Below, in pieces: positions 16,803 to 24,992 of a stretch of DNA of 32,929 nt. The notes beneath the pieces are model-generated. The model was not told the DNA's origin and ran no database searches. It saw only the letters and a program-made list of their open reading frames with translations. The DNA lies in contig JAFTSS010000050.1 of assembly GCA_017467185.1 (NCBI GenBank), positions 1-32,929 on the forward strand, given 5' to 3'. The translations under genes and the position numbers were made by a program. Numbering within the stretch: the first letter of the stretch is position 1; the number at the start of each line of letters is the position of its first letter. The stretch is from Paludibacteraceae bacterium. Lineage in GTDB: Bacteria; Bacteroidota; Bacteroidia; Bacteroidales; Paludibacteraceae.

Positions 16803-17323
16803 AACACCCATTAGAAAGATTTGAATATTGTCCACGATGTGGGTCTCATAATTTTGCAATAAATGGAGTGCGCAGTCGCCATTGCTCTAAATGTGGCCTT
16901 ACATACTATGCAAATGCATCGGCTTCTACAGCTGCTATAATAACAAATTCAAAAGGTGAAATTCTACTAACAACACGTGCTTTTGAGCCAGCAAAAGATA
17001 AACTCGACCTTCCTGGTGGTTTTGTCGATATGAACGAAACTGCCGAAGAGGCTTTAATAAGAGAACTAAAAGAAGAATTAAACATAGAAGTAACAAATCC
17101 AATATACCTTTTTTCGCTACCCAACGAATACACCTTTTCTGACATTACAATACACACGTTAGATATATTCTTTAAGGTAGAAGTGAGTGATGATGCGAAA
17201 TTCACAGCCGATGACGATGTTGCTTCTGCACAATTTTATGACTTAAAAGACGTTAATATTGAAGACATAGGTCTTAATTCTATAAAAAAAGCAATCCAAA
17301 AAATAAAAAATACAACTAATTAA
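16799..17323 (+). CDS. Nudix hydrolase with N-terminal zinc ribbon
   Basis: The 174-residue product starts with a zinc ribbon (C11xxC14 and C29xxC32), followed by a Nudix domain. The Nudix box is G74-x5-E80-x7-R88-E89-L-x-E92-E93-L-N95-I; the usual glycine near the end is N95. Substrate is not predictable, though the zinc ribbon resembles that of NudC-like enzymes and of cytosolic Nudix proteins in Bacteroidetes. It is cytosolic, unlike its envelope neighbours, but is coupled to the phosphoesterase gene through an ATGA overlap. Confidence 0.92.
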   Translation: MKHPLERFEYCPRCGSHNFAINGVRSRHCSKCGLTYYANASASTAAIITNSKGEILLTTRAFEPAKDKLDLPGGFVDMNETAEEALIRELKEELNIEVTNPIYLFSLPNEYTFSDITIHTLDIFFKVEVSDDAKFTADDDVASAQFYDLKDVNIEDIGLNSIKKAIQKIKNTTN

Positions 17324-17332
17324 ATATAAAAT

Positions 17333-20300
17333 ATGAAAAATATAAAAACATCTATTTATCATCTCGCTACTCGCTACTCGCTACTATTCACTAAATATTG
17401 CACCTCTATTGTTCAGGAATATGCAACGAGATGGGGATTATCTCTCGCTAAATATTGTCCCCCTGTCTTAGGGGGACGAGCAACGCGGAGGGGGTTATAT
17501 CTCGCTACTCGCTACTCGCTACTCGCTACTATGTTCATATTGTGCATTAACATAAATGCTCAAGAATCACGTGCCGAATACAACCCAGACTATAACTTCC
17601 AACAGGGTCGCAAATTATTCGACCAAAAGCAATACGCCGTTAGTTCACAATATTTTACCTATTACCTCAATCAACAAAATGACAAAGAAGTATGTGAATT
17701 ATGCCAAGAAGCTGAATACTACATCGCTATAAATGCCTATAAACTAAGAGATAAAAATACAACTGATATTCTTGAGGCTTATCTTGAGAAATATCCATAC
17801 ACTCCTATGCGTAGTTACATCAACTTTTTAATCGGACACTCATATTACGACCGTGCAAAATTTGATGAGGCAATGAAATATTACAACCAAGTAAACGATT
17901 TACATTTATCAGAAGAAGATGCTGAAGAATATCTCTTTACTAAAGGCTATACCCTTTTAACTGAGAAAAAATACAAAGAAGCAAGTCGTTGTTTCTACGC
18001 CCTTACCGGATTCAACAAAAAATACAAAGATGAAGCCGAATACTACTATGCTTATTGCGAATTTAGTCAACAAAACTATACCGATGCCATCGAAACCTTC
18101 ATCAATATAGAAGAAAATAGCAAATTCTATGAAGCTGCACAATTTCATGCACTTCAAATCTACGACCGCCTTCAATATCGCACACAAGCAGTCGAATTAG
18201 GCAAAAAATTAGTAAAACAATTCCCTCGTAGCAAATACAATAGCGAAGCATATCGCATTCTTGGAGAAAACTCTTATTTCCAACAAAATTGGCACGATGC
18301 TGTAGAATTTCTTAAACTATATGCAAAAAATCAAAAACAAGTACAACGTGCCGATATGTATATGCTTGGTATAGCTAACTACATGGTAGCCAATTATCCA
18401 GATGCTATAACATATCTTGGAAAAGTTACAACCGAACAAGATTCTCTCGCTCAAAACGCATACATCTTCATCGGTCATGCCAACCTACAACAACACCAAG
18501 CCGACAAAGCCCGCATGGCATTCCAAAATGCATCACTCATCAATGCAGATTCTCGTCTAAAAGAAGAATCTCTTTACAACTATGCCCTTGCCACTTACGA
18601 AAGCAAGGCTCCATTCGGCGAAACCATAAAAGCATTCGACCGTTTCATCAACGAATACCCAAATTCTACACACCTCAATTCTATCTACGAATTGATGGTC
18701 AACGTGTTCCTCACCGATAAAAACTATCTCGGAGCCGTAGAAGCAATTGATAACATCAAAAATCCAACTAAAAAAATGATTCAAGCCAAAGAACAAGCCC
18801 TATTCAATCTTGGCATTGAATCATTCAAAAAACGTCGCTACGACAAAGCTATCGAATATTTTACAAAATCAACCGAACTCTATAACGCACAATCATTCTC
18901 AGGACAAGCATACCTCTGGTTAGGCGAAACCTATTATGCAAAAGAAAATATGACCGCCGCCCGTGAAAATATAATTAAATTCATTGGTACTAAACAAGGT
19001 AAAACAGCGGAACAACTTCAAAAAGCCTACTATCTATTGGGGTACACCTATTTCGATGCCAAAGATTATAACAACGCAACAATCTATTTCGACACATTTA
19101 CATCAATCGATGGTGCCGACAAATCGCCTGTATATGACGACGTATTAAATCGACTTGGTGACAGCTATTTCAACAAACGCAACTTTGCACAAGCTCGCAA
19201 AACATACAACAAAGTATCTACATCATCAAAAGTTGCCGATTACGCTCAATATCAAAGCGCATTCATACTCGGACTACAAAAACAATACAATGCTAAAATC
19301 GAATTACTCAACACTCTGATAACCAAATACCCACATAGCGACTACAACGACGATGCCATGTACGAAATAGGTCGCACATACGTACTCCAAGACAAACATA
19401 CAGAAGCTATCAATGCCTATAAAAAACTACAAAAATCACACCCACAAAGCAAATTAACACGCAAAGCTTCTCTCGAAATCGGTATGCAATATGCCAATAT
19501 GAACCAAAACGACGAAGCTATCAAAGCATATAAATATGTTGTCGAAAACTATCCATCAAGCGAAGAAACTCGCATAGCACTCGAAGGATTACAATCACTT
19601 TATATCGATGCCAACAAAGTTGATGAATATTTAACTTATCGAGAATCAATCGTAGGAACCACAATTTCTACTGTAGCAAAAAGCCATGAAGATTCAATAT
19701 CTTTCATCGCAGCAGAACGCGTTTATGCTCGTGGCAATTACGAAGAAGCAATACCAACTCTCACAAACTACATCGTAAAATATTGTGATAGTCACACATT
19801 TAACTGTATCACAGCACAATACTACCTTGCCGAATCTCTCTACAAAACTGGCGACCTCGACAAGGCTCTCACCCACTACAACAATCTTGCAAACCTCGAT
19901 GGCAACGAATATGTAGAACCTGCTTTACTTCGAGCATCATCCATCTCTTACGACCAACAAGACTACGAAACTGCAAAACGCTATTTCGACCAACTCCACA
20001 TCGTCGCAAGCAATAAGAACAACAAAGAAATCGCTCGACTCGGCATTCTCCGTTGCAGTTATTTCACCAACAAATTCCAACCAACAATCACCATTGCAAC
20101 CGAAATTCTCGAAGACATAGCTTCTAACGACGACAACAAATACGAAGCTCACTACTGCCGTGCTAAAGCATACATCGCTACAGGTCAAGAAACAACCGCA
20201 GTCAACGACCTACTCGCCATTTCCAACGACATTTCAATAGAAATGGGTGCTGAAGCAAAATATCTCTATGCTGAACATTTATACAACCAAGGCGAATACA

Positions 20301-20539
20301 AAAAATCAGAAGATGTAATTATGCAATTCATCAGCGAAGGAACAACACATCAATATTGGTTAGCTCGTTGCTTCGTCCTATTAGCCGACATTTATATCGC
20401 ACAAGGCGATGACTTCATGGGAAAACAATACCTACTCAGTCTACAAGAAAACTACTCTGCCGATGACGATATAGCCTCATTAATCTCAGTACGCCTCGAT
20501 GCAATATCAGCTCGCGAAGCAGAAGAAATACTACAATAA
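17333..20539 (+). CDS. Large exported tetratricopeptide-repeat protein
   Basis: The 1068-residue product is almost entirely TPR/Sel1-like helical repeats (for example YDKAIEYFTKSTELYNA, HTEAINAYKKLQKSHPQSKL, YEEAIPTLTNYIVKY). Its first 66 residues are unusual: they are encoded by TACTCGC word repeats and a CCCCCT hairpin repeat found elsewhere between genes. Removing the repeat-encoded part leaves a plausible signal peptide, MKNIKTSIYH + LLATMFILCININAQ. A later ATG at 17531 gives only 10 residues before the AQ cleavage-like site, so the long form is kept. It probably works in the periplasm or at the outer membrane with the protein encoded next, as such TPR/OMP pairs are recurrent in Bacteroidetes. 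It starts 9 bases after the Nudix gene. Confidence 0.85.
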   Translation: MKNIKTSIYHLATRYSLLFTKYCTSIVQEYATRWGLSLAKYCPPVLGGRATRRGLYLATRYSLLATMFILCININAQESRAEYNPDYNFQQGRKLFDQKQYAVSSQYFTYYLNQQNDKEVCELCQEAEYYIAINAYKLRDKNTTDILEAYLEKYPYTPMRSYINFLIGHSYYDRAKFDEAMKYYNQVNDLHLSEEDAEEYLFTKGYTLLTEKKYKEASRCFYALTGFNKKYKDEAEYYYAYCEFSQQNYTDAIETFINIEENSKFYEAAQFHALQIYDRLQYRTQAVELGKKLVKQFPRSKYNSEAYRILGENSYFQQNWHDAVEFLKLYAKNQKQVQRADMYMLGIANYMVANYPDAITYLGKVTTEQDSLAQNAYIFIGHANLQQHQADKARMAFQNASLINADSRLKEESLYNYALATYESKAPFGETIKAFDRFINEYPNSTHLNSIYELMVNVFLTDKNYLGAVEAIDNIKNPTKKMIQAKEQALFNLGIESFKKRRYDKAIEYFTKSTELYNAQSFSGQAYLWLGETYYAKENMTAARENIIKFIGTKQGKTAEQLQKAYYLLGYTYFDAKDYNNATIYFDTFTSIDGADKSPVYDDVLNRLGDSYFNKRNFAQARKTYNKVSTSSKVADYAQYQSAFILGLQKQYNAKIELLNTLITKYPHSDYNDDAMYEIGRTYVLQDKHTEAINAYKKLQKSHPQSKLTRKASLEIGMQYANMNQNDEAIKAYKYVVENYPSSEETRIALEGLQSLYIDANKVDEYLTYRESIVGTTISTVAKSHEDSISFIAAERVYARGNYEEAIPTLTNYIVKYCDSHTFNCITAQYYLAESLYKTGDLDKALTHYNNLANLDGNEYVEPALLRASSISYDQQDYETAKRYFDQLHIVASNKNNKEIARLGILRCSYFTNKFQPTITIATEILEDIASNDDNKYEAHYCRAKAYIATGQETTAVNDLLAISNDISIEMGAEAKYLYAEHLYNQGEYKKSEDVIMQFISEGTTHQYWLARCFVLLADIYIAQGDDFMGKQYLLSLQENYSADDDIASLISVRLDAISAREAEEILQ
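17362..17530 (+). repeat. Word-repeat and CCCCCT hairpin element inside the signal-peptide region
   Basis: CTCGCTACTCGCTACTCGCTA-like words flank (17364-17387 and 17501-17530) the element ATTGTCCCCCTGTCTTAGGG (17454 on), whose stem GTCCCCCT/AGGGGGAC (17457-17477) is perfect. The same element lies between genes at 29731-29780. Confidence 0.85.
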
Positions 20540-20540
20540 T

Positions 20541-20575
20541 TCATAATTCATAATTCATAATTTATAATTCATAAA
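20541..20575 (+). repeat. AATTCATA word repeat before the outer-membrane protein gene
   Basis: Four AATTCATA-type 8-nt words fill the 42-base gap before the ATG at 20582; related words lie at 7990-8026 and 24946-24992. Confidence 0.75.
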
Positions 20576-20581
20576 TAAAAT

Positions 20582-22294
20582 ATGCGAACATTTTATCATA
20601 TATTATTATTTTTGGCTATTTCGATTAATATCATTGCCCAAAACAACGACACAACCATCATCGATCGTAACATCAACATCGAGAAAGAATATATTCCCGA
20701 AATAAACGAAGCTGAAGCTCAAAAATTCAACATAAAAACACAAGAACCAAACGTTCCAGAGGCACAATTCAACTACTCAACCCACGCCTCTGACGTTCAA
20801 CCTCAATCCAACTTCTACCCACTCGACCCTCAAGAACAAGCAAAACCAAAACGCAAAAGCCAAAAGAAAGGTTACGCCGAATTAGGTTTTGGCTACCCAA
20901 TCAATTGGAGTGCCGAGCTATTCTACCCTCTCTACAATAAGAAAAATACCAATTTCGACCTACACCTCAACCATAACGGACTATATACCAAAGAAATAAA
21001 ACTAATCGAAACCGACTTAGATTTAATTCTTCGCCAAGCCATTGGACGAGAACACCAATTCAATTTTGGTGTAAACTACGACAACGACTTCTATAATTAC
21101 TATGGTAATGCACCAATACAAGAAGATTCACTACAAACCCTCCACCGCGTAAATCTACTCGTAGGCATGCAATCAACACGCCGCATCAACGGTTGGGGTT
21201 ATCGAGCAAATCTTCACTACAACGGCATGTTCTTCCACAATATGCCAGCAAACGAACACCGCATTATCTTAGATGGCGAAATCAGCAAAATACTCGGCAA
21301 AAAACCTTTAAACATCGGAATATTTGCCGATGTAAATATTCTCAATTCTCAACTCTCAACTCTCAATTTTTGCGATAAGCGAGAGCAATCAAACTTGTTT
21401 GAATTGCCGAGCAAAGCAAAAATCATGAGCGAAACGAATAACTCTCAACTCAACACAACTGCAGTTATCGGACTCCTTCCATCATACGACATCGTACTTG
21501 ACAACCTCCAATTCCACCTCGGAGCAAAAGCCTACTTCTCAATCAACAAAGGTCGCATCTTCAATGCAATGCCCGATGTAACAATTAATTACAACGGAGG
21601 TAAAGTATTTTCAATATACGCAGGTATAACAGGCGACTATCAAATACACACACTCTCATCAACACTCAAACACTGCCGTTATTTCGATTACACAGGTGCA
21701 GGCTTAGCACTAAACACCTACACCCCTGCCGATTTCTTCGCAGGATTCCGCCTCAAACCATTCCTCGAAGGCCTCATGGTTGATGCTCACATAAACTACA
21801 AATTCGTTTACGACGACTATTTCATCCACAACATAATCGACTCCGTATCCAACAACTATAAAAACATATTCACAGCCGATTTTTCCAACACACAAATCCT
21901 CTCAACAGGTGCACGCATCAACTACAATCACCAAAACAAATACGTAGCACATGCAGGCGTAAAATATAATTATTACATAGTCGCCGACTCAACAATGACA
22001 ATGGTAAACCGCCCAACATGGGAAATCGAAGTAGGAACAGAAATGACACCAATCGAAGGACTTGCCATCAATGCCGACTTCTACACAGGATTAGGCTACA
22101 AAGCAATGCTCCCAACCGGCATAGTTGACCTACCAAACCATTTCGACCTCAACCTCGGCGCAGCCTATACATTCCACGAACAATGCACCGTATTCGCACA
22201 ATTCAACAACCTAATCAATTCCAAATACCAATATTTCTACGGATACGAAAACATCGGCTTCAACTGTTTATTTGGCATCAAAGTAACATTCTAA
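20582..22294 (+). CDS. Outer-membrane beta-barrel protein (TonB-receptor-like), unassigned
   Basis: The 570-residue product has a signal peptide (MRTFYHILLFLAISINIIAQ), a Pro/Lys-rich segment to about residue 95 and then many amphipathic strands (AELGFGYPINWSAELFYPLY, YRANLHYNGMFFHNM, FFAGFRLKPFLEG). It ends in aromatic F (NCLFGIKVTF), the usual beta-barrel assembly signal. No plug domain is obvious. Residues about 253-290 are encoded by a CTCAACT word repeat and a copy of a dispersed hairpin element, in frame. It follows the TPR gene at 42 bases, and the two are probably partners. Confidence 0.82.
   Translation: MRTFYHILLFLAISINIIAQNNDTTIIDRNINIEKEYIPEINEAEAQKFNIKTQEPNVPEAQFNYSTHASDVQPQSNFYPLDPQEQAKPKRKSQKKGYAELGFGYPINWSAELFYPLYNKKNTNFDLHLNHNGLYTKEIKLIETDLDLILRQAIGREHQFNFGVNYDNDFYNYYGNAPIQEDSLQTLHRVNLLVGMQSTRRINGWGYRANLHYNGMFFHNMPANEHRIILDGEISKILGKKPLNIGIFADVNILNSQLSTLNFCDKREQSNLFELPSKAKIMSETNNSQLNTTAVIGLLPSYDIVLDNLQFHLGAKAYFSINKGRIFNAMPDVTINYNGGKVFSIYAGITGDYQIHTLSSTLKHCRYFDYTGAGLALNTYTPADFFAGFRLKPFLEGLMVDAHINYKFVYDDYFIHNIIDSVSNNYKNIFTADFSNTQILSTGARINYNHQNKYVAHAGVKYNYYIVADSTMTMVNRPTWEIEVGTEMTPIEGLAINADFYTGLGYKAMLPTGIVDLPNHFDLNLGAAYTFHEQCTVFAQFNNLINSKYQYFYGYENIGFNCLFGIKVTF
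21340..21458 (+). repeat. In-frame copy of the TTTTTGCGATAAGCG element inside an outer-membrane protein gene
   Basis: Element 21367-21424 has the flanks TTTTTGCGATAAGCG and GAGCAAAGCAAAAATC of the copies at 24640, 24719 and 24798, but its inner stem is CAATCAAAC/GTTTGAATTG instead of AGCAGAGC/GCTCTGCT. CTCAACT words lie on both sides. The frame stays open and reads FCDKREQSNLFELPSKAKIM. Confidence 0.85.
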
Positions 22295-22322
22295 AAATAT
22301 TCACCCAAAACACCGAAAGGTC

Positions 22323-22410
22323 TGTCATTCTTCCGCCAAGATAAAAACGTTAGTTTTTAGCAAGGCGTATGTAGAAAAAATATGTTTTTTATGTCATTCT
22401 GTCTAAAATA
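22323..22410 (+). repeat. Mosaic palindromic element (copy 1 of the CAAGGCGTATGTA family)
   Basis: TGTCATT, CCAAGATA, a stem AAAAC/GTTTTT, AGCAAGGCGTATGTA, then TGTCATTCTGTCTAAAA. The copy at 26636-26743 has the same flanks but a CGTC/GACG stem. Confidence 0.8.
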
Positions 22411-22455
22411 CAACATATTCTCATATCTTAATATCTAAAAAAAACAACAAAAACC

Positions 22456-22487
22456 TTTGGTCAATCAAAATAATTTTTGTAACTTTG
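22456..22487 (+). promoter_or_regulatory. Promoter of rplU-rpmA
   Basis: TTTG at 22456-22459 and TAACTTTG at 22480-22487, spaced 20 bases. Confidence 0.82.
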
Positions 22488-22493
22488 CACCCG

Positions 22494-22582
22494 AATTCGC
22501 ACAGAGGTCACTAAGAAGTTCTACCAGCGGGTTGCTGGCACCCTCACCTCCCCGTCTAACTAATTAATACACATTAAATTAA
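22494..22582 (+). promoter_or_regulatory. Structured 5' leader of rplU, candidate autoregulatory element
   Basis: The roughly 90-base leader folds with an outer stem GAGGT (22504-22508) / ACCTC (22546-22550) and an inner perfect hairpin CCAGC-GGGTT-GCTGG (22524-22538). Leaders of this kind bind L21 or another ribosomal protein in other bacteria; here that is inference from position and fold. Confidence 0.55.
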
Positions 22583-22897
22583 ATGTACGCAATTGTAGAA
22601 GTCCTTGGACAACAATTCAAGGTAGAAGCAGGACGTAGAGTTTACGTTCATCGTATGGAAACTGCAGAACGCGGTTCACAAATCGAACTTGACAAAGTAT
22701 TGTTAATTGACAACGAAGGCAACATCACTGTAGGTGCTCCAGTTATCGAAGGTGCAAAAGTAGTTGCTGAAGTTCTTTCACACGTTCGTGGCGAGAAAGT
22801 TCTCGTATTCCACAAAAAACGTCGTAAAGGCTACCGTAAACTTAACGGTCACCGTCAAAACTTTACAGAGTTAATGATTAAAGAAATTAAAGCGTAA
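22583..22897 (+). CDS. rplU: Ribosomal protein L21
   Basis: The 104-residue product has the L21 start [25 protein letters not shown] (split) and the C-terminal signature [21 protein letters not shown]. It binds 23S rRNA in the 50S subunit. It is cotranscribed with rpmA, 22 bases downstream, from the promoter at 22456. Confidence 0.98.
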   Translation: MYAIVEVLGQQFKVEAGRRVYVHRMETAERGSQIELDKVLLIDNEGNITVGAPVIEGAKVVAEVLSHVRGEKVLVFHKKRRKGYRKLNGHRQNFTELMIKEIKA

Positions 22898-22919
22898 AAC
22901 CTATTAAAATCAGAAGAAA

Positions 22920-23183
22920 ATGGCACACAAGAAAGGAGTCGGTAGTTCAAAGAACGGTCGTGAATCAGAAAGCAAACGACTTGGCGTAAAAGTATTTGGT
23001 GGACAATTCGCTAAAGCTGGCAATATCATCGTTCGCCAACGTGGTACAGTGCACAATCCTGGTGAAAATGTAGGTATCGGTAAAGACCATACTTTGTTCG
23101 CCCTCATTGATGGCACAGTTGTTTTCCGTAAAAAACGTAACAACAAATCATACGTTTCTGTAGAGCCTGTTGCTGCTAACTAA
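22920..23183 (+). CDS. rpmA: Ribosomal protein L27
   Basis: The 87-residue product begins [20 protein letters not shown] and carries [16 protein letters not shown], typical of L27. The N terminus begins directly with MAHKKG, so there is no cleavable extension of the Firmicutes type. It reaches the peptidyl-transferase centre of the ribosome. A terminator follows. Confidence 0.98.
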   Translation: MAHKKGVGSSKNGRESESKRLGVKVFGGQFAKAGNIIVRQRGTVHNPGENVGIGKDHTLFALIDGTVVFRKKRNNKSYVSVEPVAAN

Positions 23184-23209
23184 TTAGCACACTCGCTTTA
23201 GAAAACCAA

Positions 23210-23251
23210 AAAAATAGCCGTTTAACTCTCATGTTAAACGGCTATTTTTTT
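23210..23251 (+). terminator. Bidirectional terminator between rpmA and the rubredoxin gene
   Basis: A perfect 17-bp stem (23210-23226 with 23233-23249; AAAAATAGCCGTTTAAC) with A and T runs on either side can serve both the plus-strand rpmA and the minus-strand rubredoxin transcript. Confidence 0.92.
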
Positions 23252-23276
23252 AATAATTCTAAATATCATTAGAATA

Positions 23277-23441
23277 TTACTCTTCGACTACTTCAAAATC
23301 TTCTTTTGAAACACCACAAAGAGGACAAATCCAATCTTCAGGAATTTGTTCAAATGGTGTGCCTGGTGCAATACCATTGTCTGGGTCACCTACTTGTGGG
23401 TCATATACCCAATGACATACTGTACATTCATACTTTTTCAT
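23277..23441 (-). CDS. Rubredoxin
   Basis: The 54-residue product [20 protein letters not shown]... has the four iron ligands C6, C9, C39 and C42 in CxxC and CPLCG. It is a small electron carrier, probably for peroxide or superoxide detoxification or oxygen reduction in an anaerobe. An upstream ATG at 23459 would add MKEKQI and overlaps the thioredoxin stop as ATGA; the shorter form is preferred because it matches the usual family N terminus and is preceded by AAGGAG. It lies in an operon with thioredoxin. Confidence 0.93.
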   Translation of the reverse strand: MKKYECTVCHWVYDPQVGDPDNGIAPGTPFEQIPEDWICPLCGVSKEDFEVVEE

Positions 23442-23455
23442 AATTTGTTTCTCCT

Positions 23456-23821
23456 TCATTTTTTTAATAAAACATTATCAATTATTTCTTTTAATTTTTG
23501 TTTAGGCAAGGCACCTTGTGCAAGTTGAGGACGTTCACCCATAGGAACAAAGATTAGAGTTGGGACAGAACGTATGCCAAAAAGATTGGCTAATTCTTCT
23601 TCTTCATCCACATTTACCTTATAAATATCTACTTTACCCTCATATTCGCTAGATAGCTCCTCGATTATAGGCAAAAGCATACGACAAGGACCACACCAAG
23701 GGGCATAAAAGTCAATAATAGCAGGTTTATCACCTAAAAATTTCCAATCACTGATAGGATTTTTCTCATAATCCATTACTCTGCGAAGGAATCCGCCTTT
23801 AGTTAAGTTTATTGCTGACAT
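23456..23821 (-). CDS. trxA: Thioredoxin
   Basis: The 121-residue product has the redox motif WCGPC (C43, C46) in [17 protein letters not shown] and the cis-proline segment [10 protein letters not shown]. The frame can be extended to 23863, but those 14 residues are Lys/Thr-rich and the thioredoxin-like sequence begins at [11 protein letters not shown], so the start is set at 23821. An N-terminal ~25-residue stretch before the fold is common in Bacteroidales thioredoxins. Cotranscribed with rubredoxin; together they form a thiol/iron redox unit. Confidence 0.94.
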   Translation of the reverse strand: MSAINLTKGGFLRRVMDYEKNPISDWKFLGDKPAIIDFYAPWCGPCRMLLPIIEELSSEYEGKVDIYKVNVDEEEELANLFGIRSVPTLIFVPMGERPQLAQGALPKQKLKEIIDNVLLKK

Positions 23822-23871
23822 AGTTTTTATGGTTTTAAATTTAACGATTTTGTTTGTCAACAATTATAGTG

Positions 23872-23913
23872 CAAATATAGTGCAAATATAATAAACTGCC
23901 AAAAATAATGCAA
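23872..23913 (-). promoter_or_regulatory. Promoter of trxA-rubredoxin with doubled -7 box
   Basis: On the minus strand TTG (23913-23911), 20 bases, TATATTTG (23890-23883); a second TATATTTG lies 11 bases closer to the gene (23879-23872). Two starts are possible. Confidence 0.65.
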
Positions 23914-23977
23914 GAAAAATGACAATCTGGCAAATTTACTTAATAACTATAATAATTCACAAAAATATATTATTTAT

Positions 23978-24008
23978 TTTGCCATACAAATTTTGTTTAA
24001 TACCTTTG
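23978..24008 (+). promoter_or_regulatory. Promoter of the 43-codon gene
   Basis: TTTG at 23978-23981 and TACCTTTG at 24001-24008, spaced 19 bases, 38 bases before the ATG. Confidence 0.82.
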
Positions 24009-24046
24009 CATAAAATTTAAGAATACAGATAAATTTCGTAAACAAA

Positions 24047-24178
24047 ATGTACCAATCCCGTATTATGCTCGGTATTGTAACAATGGAATATGTTATTGAA
24101 ACTATGCTGGGTGTTGAAATTGTAGATGAAAATGATATTGCCGAAGATATGCAACTATTAGCAGAAATGAAAGATTAA
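24047..24178 (+). CDS. Small 43-residue protein, unknown function
   Basis: The product is MYQSRIMLGIVTMEYVIETM LGVEIVDENDIAEDMQLLAE MKD (shown in blocks). It is acidic, with a hydrophobic N-terminal half that could form one short helix. No family is recognised. Support for a real gene is transcriptional: a strong promoter 38 bases upstream and a perfect 14-bp terminator 2 bases after the stop bracket exactly this ORF. The transcript of about 200 bases could alternatively act as an RNA. Confidence 0.6.
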   Translation: MYQSRIMLGIVTMEYVIETMLGVEIVDENDIAEDMQLLAEMKD

Positions 24179-24180
24179 GA

Positions 24181-24219
24181 AAAACGCCATTTGATTTATT
24201 GTCAAATGGCGTTTTTTTT
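24181..24219 (+). terminator. Terminator of the 43-codon gene, overlapping the next promoter
   Basis: Perfect 14-bp stem AAAACGCCATTTGA (24181-24194) with TCAAATGGCGTTTT (24202-24215), then T residues. The TTG at 24199-24201 in its loop is positioned as the -33 box of the next gene. Confidence 0.93.
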
Positions 24220-24228
24220 GTAATTTTG
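24199..24228 (+). promoter_or_regulatory. Promoter of the DUF4286 gene embedded in the preceding terminator
   Basis: TTG at 24199-24201, 19 bases, TAATTTTG at 24221-24228; transcription would start about 20 bases before the ATG at 24253. Confidence 0.65.
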
Positions 24229-24252
24229 TGCCTAAATTATAACACTCTTATT

Positions 24253-24552
24253 ATGATTGTATTTAATACTACTTTTTCGATACATGAGTCGGTAACAGAC
24301 CGATGCTTGAAATATATTCAAACTCAGTATATTCCGAATATGTTGGATGATGGATTCGTCACTCCTTTACTACTAAAAATACATAGCGAATCAACCGATG
24401 GATACCATAATTATGCTGTACAATTCTATGCTTCTTCATTAGATTTTATAACAAAATGGAAAATGGAGATGGAGAATGAATATGTGCATGAAGTGCGTTC
24501 GCTATTCGGAGAAAAAGCACTAACATTCAGCACTATTATGGAAACGCTATAA
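24253..24552 (+). CDS. DUF4286 family protein
   Basis: The 99-residue product MIVFNTTFSIHESVTDRCLKYIQTQYIPNM (split) ... FGEKALTFSTIMETL resembles the small DUF4286 proteins common in Bacteroidetes, a ferredoxin-like dimeric-alpha/beta-barrel type of unknown role. The frame extends to 24199, but the region before 24253 is terminator and promoter, so the ATG at 24253 is chosen. A repeat-rich gap of 425 bases follows. Confidence 0.8.
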   Translation: MIVFNTTFSIHESVTDRCLKYIQTQYIPNMLDDGFVTPLLLKIHSESTDGYHNYAVQFYASSLDFITKWKMEMENEYVHEVRSLFGEKALTFSTIMETL

Positions 24553-24630
24553 ATAGGGAATAGGGAATAGGGAACAAGGAATAAGGAATAAGGAATAAGG
24601 AATAGGGAATAGGGAACAAGGAATAGGGAA
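24553..24630 (+). repeat. AATAGGG/AATAAGG 7-nt tandem words
   Basis: About eleven 7-8-nt words AATAGGGA, AACAAGGA and AATAAGGA run from the stop of the DUF4286 gene. The complementary words (TTCCCTATTCC) occur at 29780-29820 and 31738-31768. Confidence 0.9.
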
Positions 24631-24639
24631 AATTATGAA

Positions 24640-24955
24640 TTTTTGCGATAAGCGAAAGCAGAGCCAAGCTTGCTTGTGCTCTGCTGAGCGAAGCAAAAAT
24701 CACAACTGAAAGGAGTAATTTTTGCGATAAGCGAAAGCAGAGCCAAGCTTGCTTGTGCTCTGCTGAGCGAAGCAAAAATCACAACTGAAAGGAGTAATTT
24801 TTGCGATAAGCGAGAGCAGAAGGAGTTTACTCATTATGCCGAGCGAAGCAAAACCGACGCTCGCAGCAAGAGTAGAAGACAAATTTATTTGTATTATACC
24901 TTGCAAGAAGGAGGAAAACAAAGTTAAATCATGACCGAAGGGAGTAATTATGAAT
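24640..24955 (+). repeat. Three tandem copies of the TTTTTGCGATAAGCG hairpin element
   Basis: Copies begin at 24640, 24719 and 24798 (period 79). Copies 1 and 2 are identical over the unit: TTTTTGCGATAAGCG, stem AGCAGAGC/GCTCTGCT, GAGCGAAGCAAAAATC, AACTGAAAGGAGTAA. Copy 3 has a different stem around GCAG...TATGC and an extra block of about 75 bases with a hairpin ACAAAT/ATTTGT before its GACCGAAGGGAGTAA end. No gene is supported in this stretch. Confidence 0.88.
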
Positions 24956-24992
24956 TATAAATTATGAATTGTGAATTATGAATTATGAATTA
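24946..24992 (+). repeat. AATTATG word repeat running into ruvC
   Basis: AATTATGAATTATAAATTATG-like words (in parts) continue into the gene; the ruvC ATG and the next codons (MNYELN) are themselves repeat words. Confidence 0.8.

Noticed and set aside
24640-24800. CRISPR-like repeat array
   Set aside because: Units of 79 bp are directly abutting, with no unique spacers and no cas genes; internal palindromes explain them.
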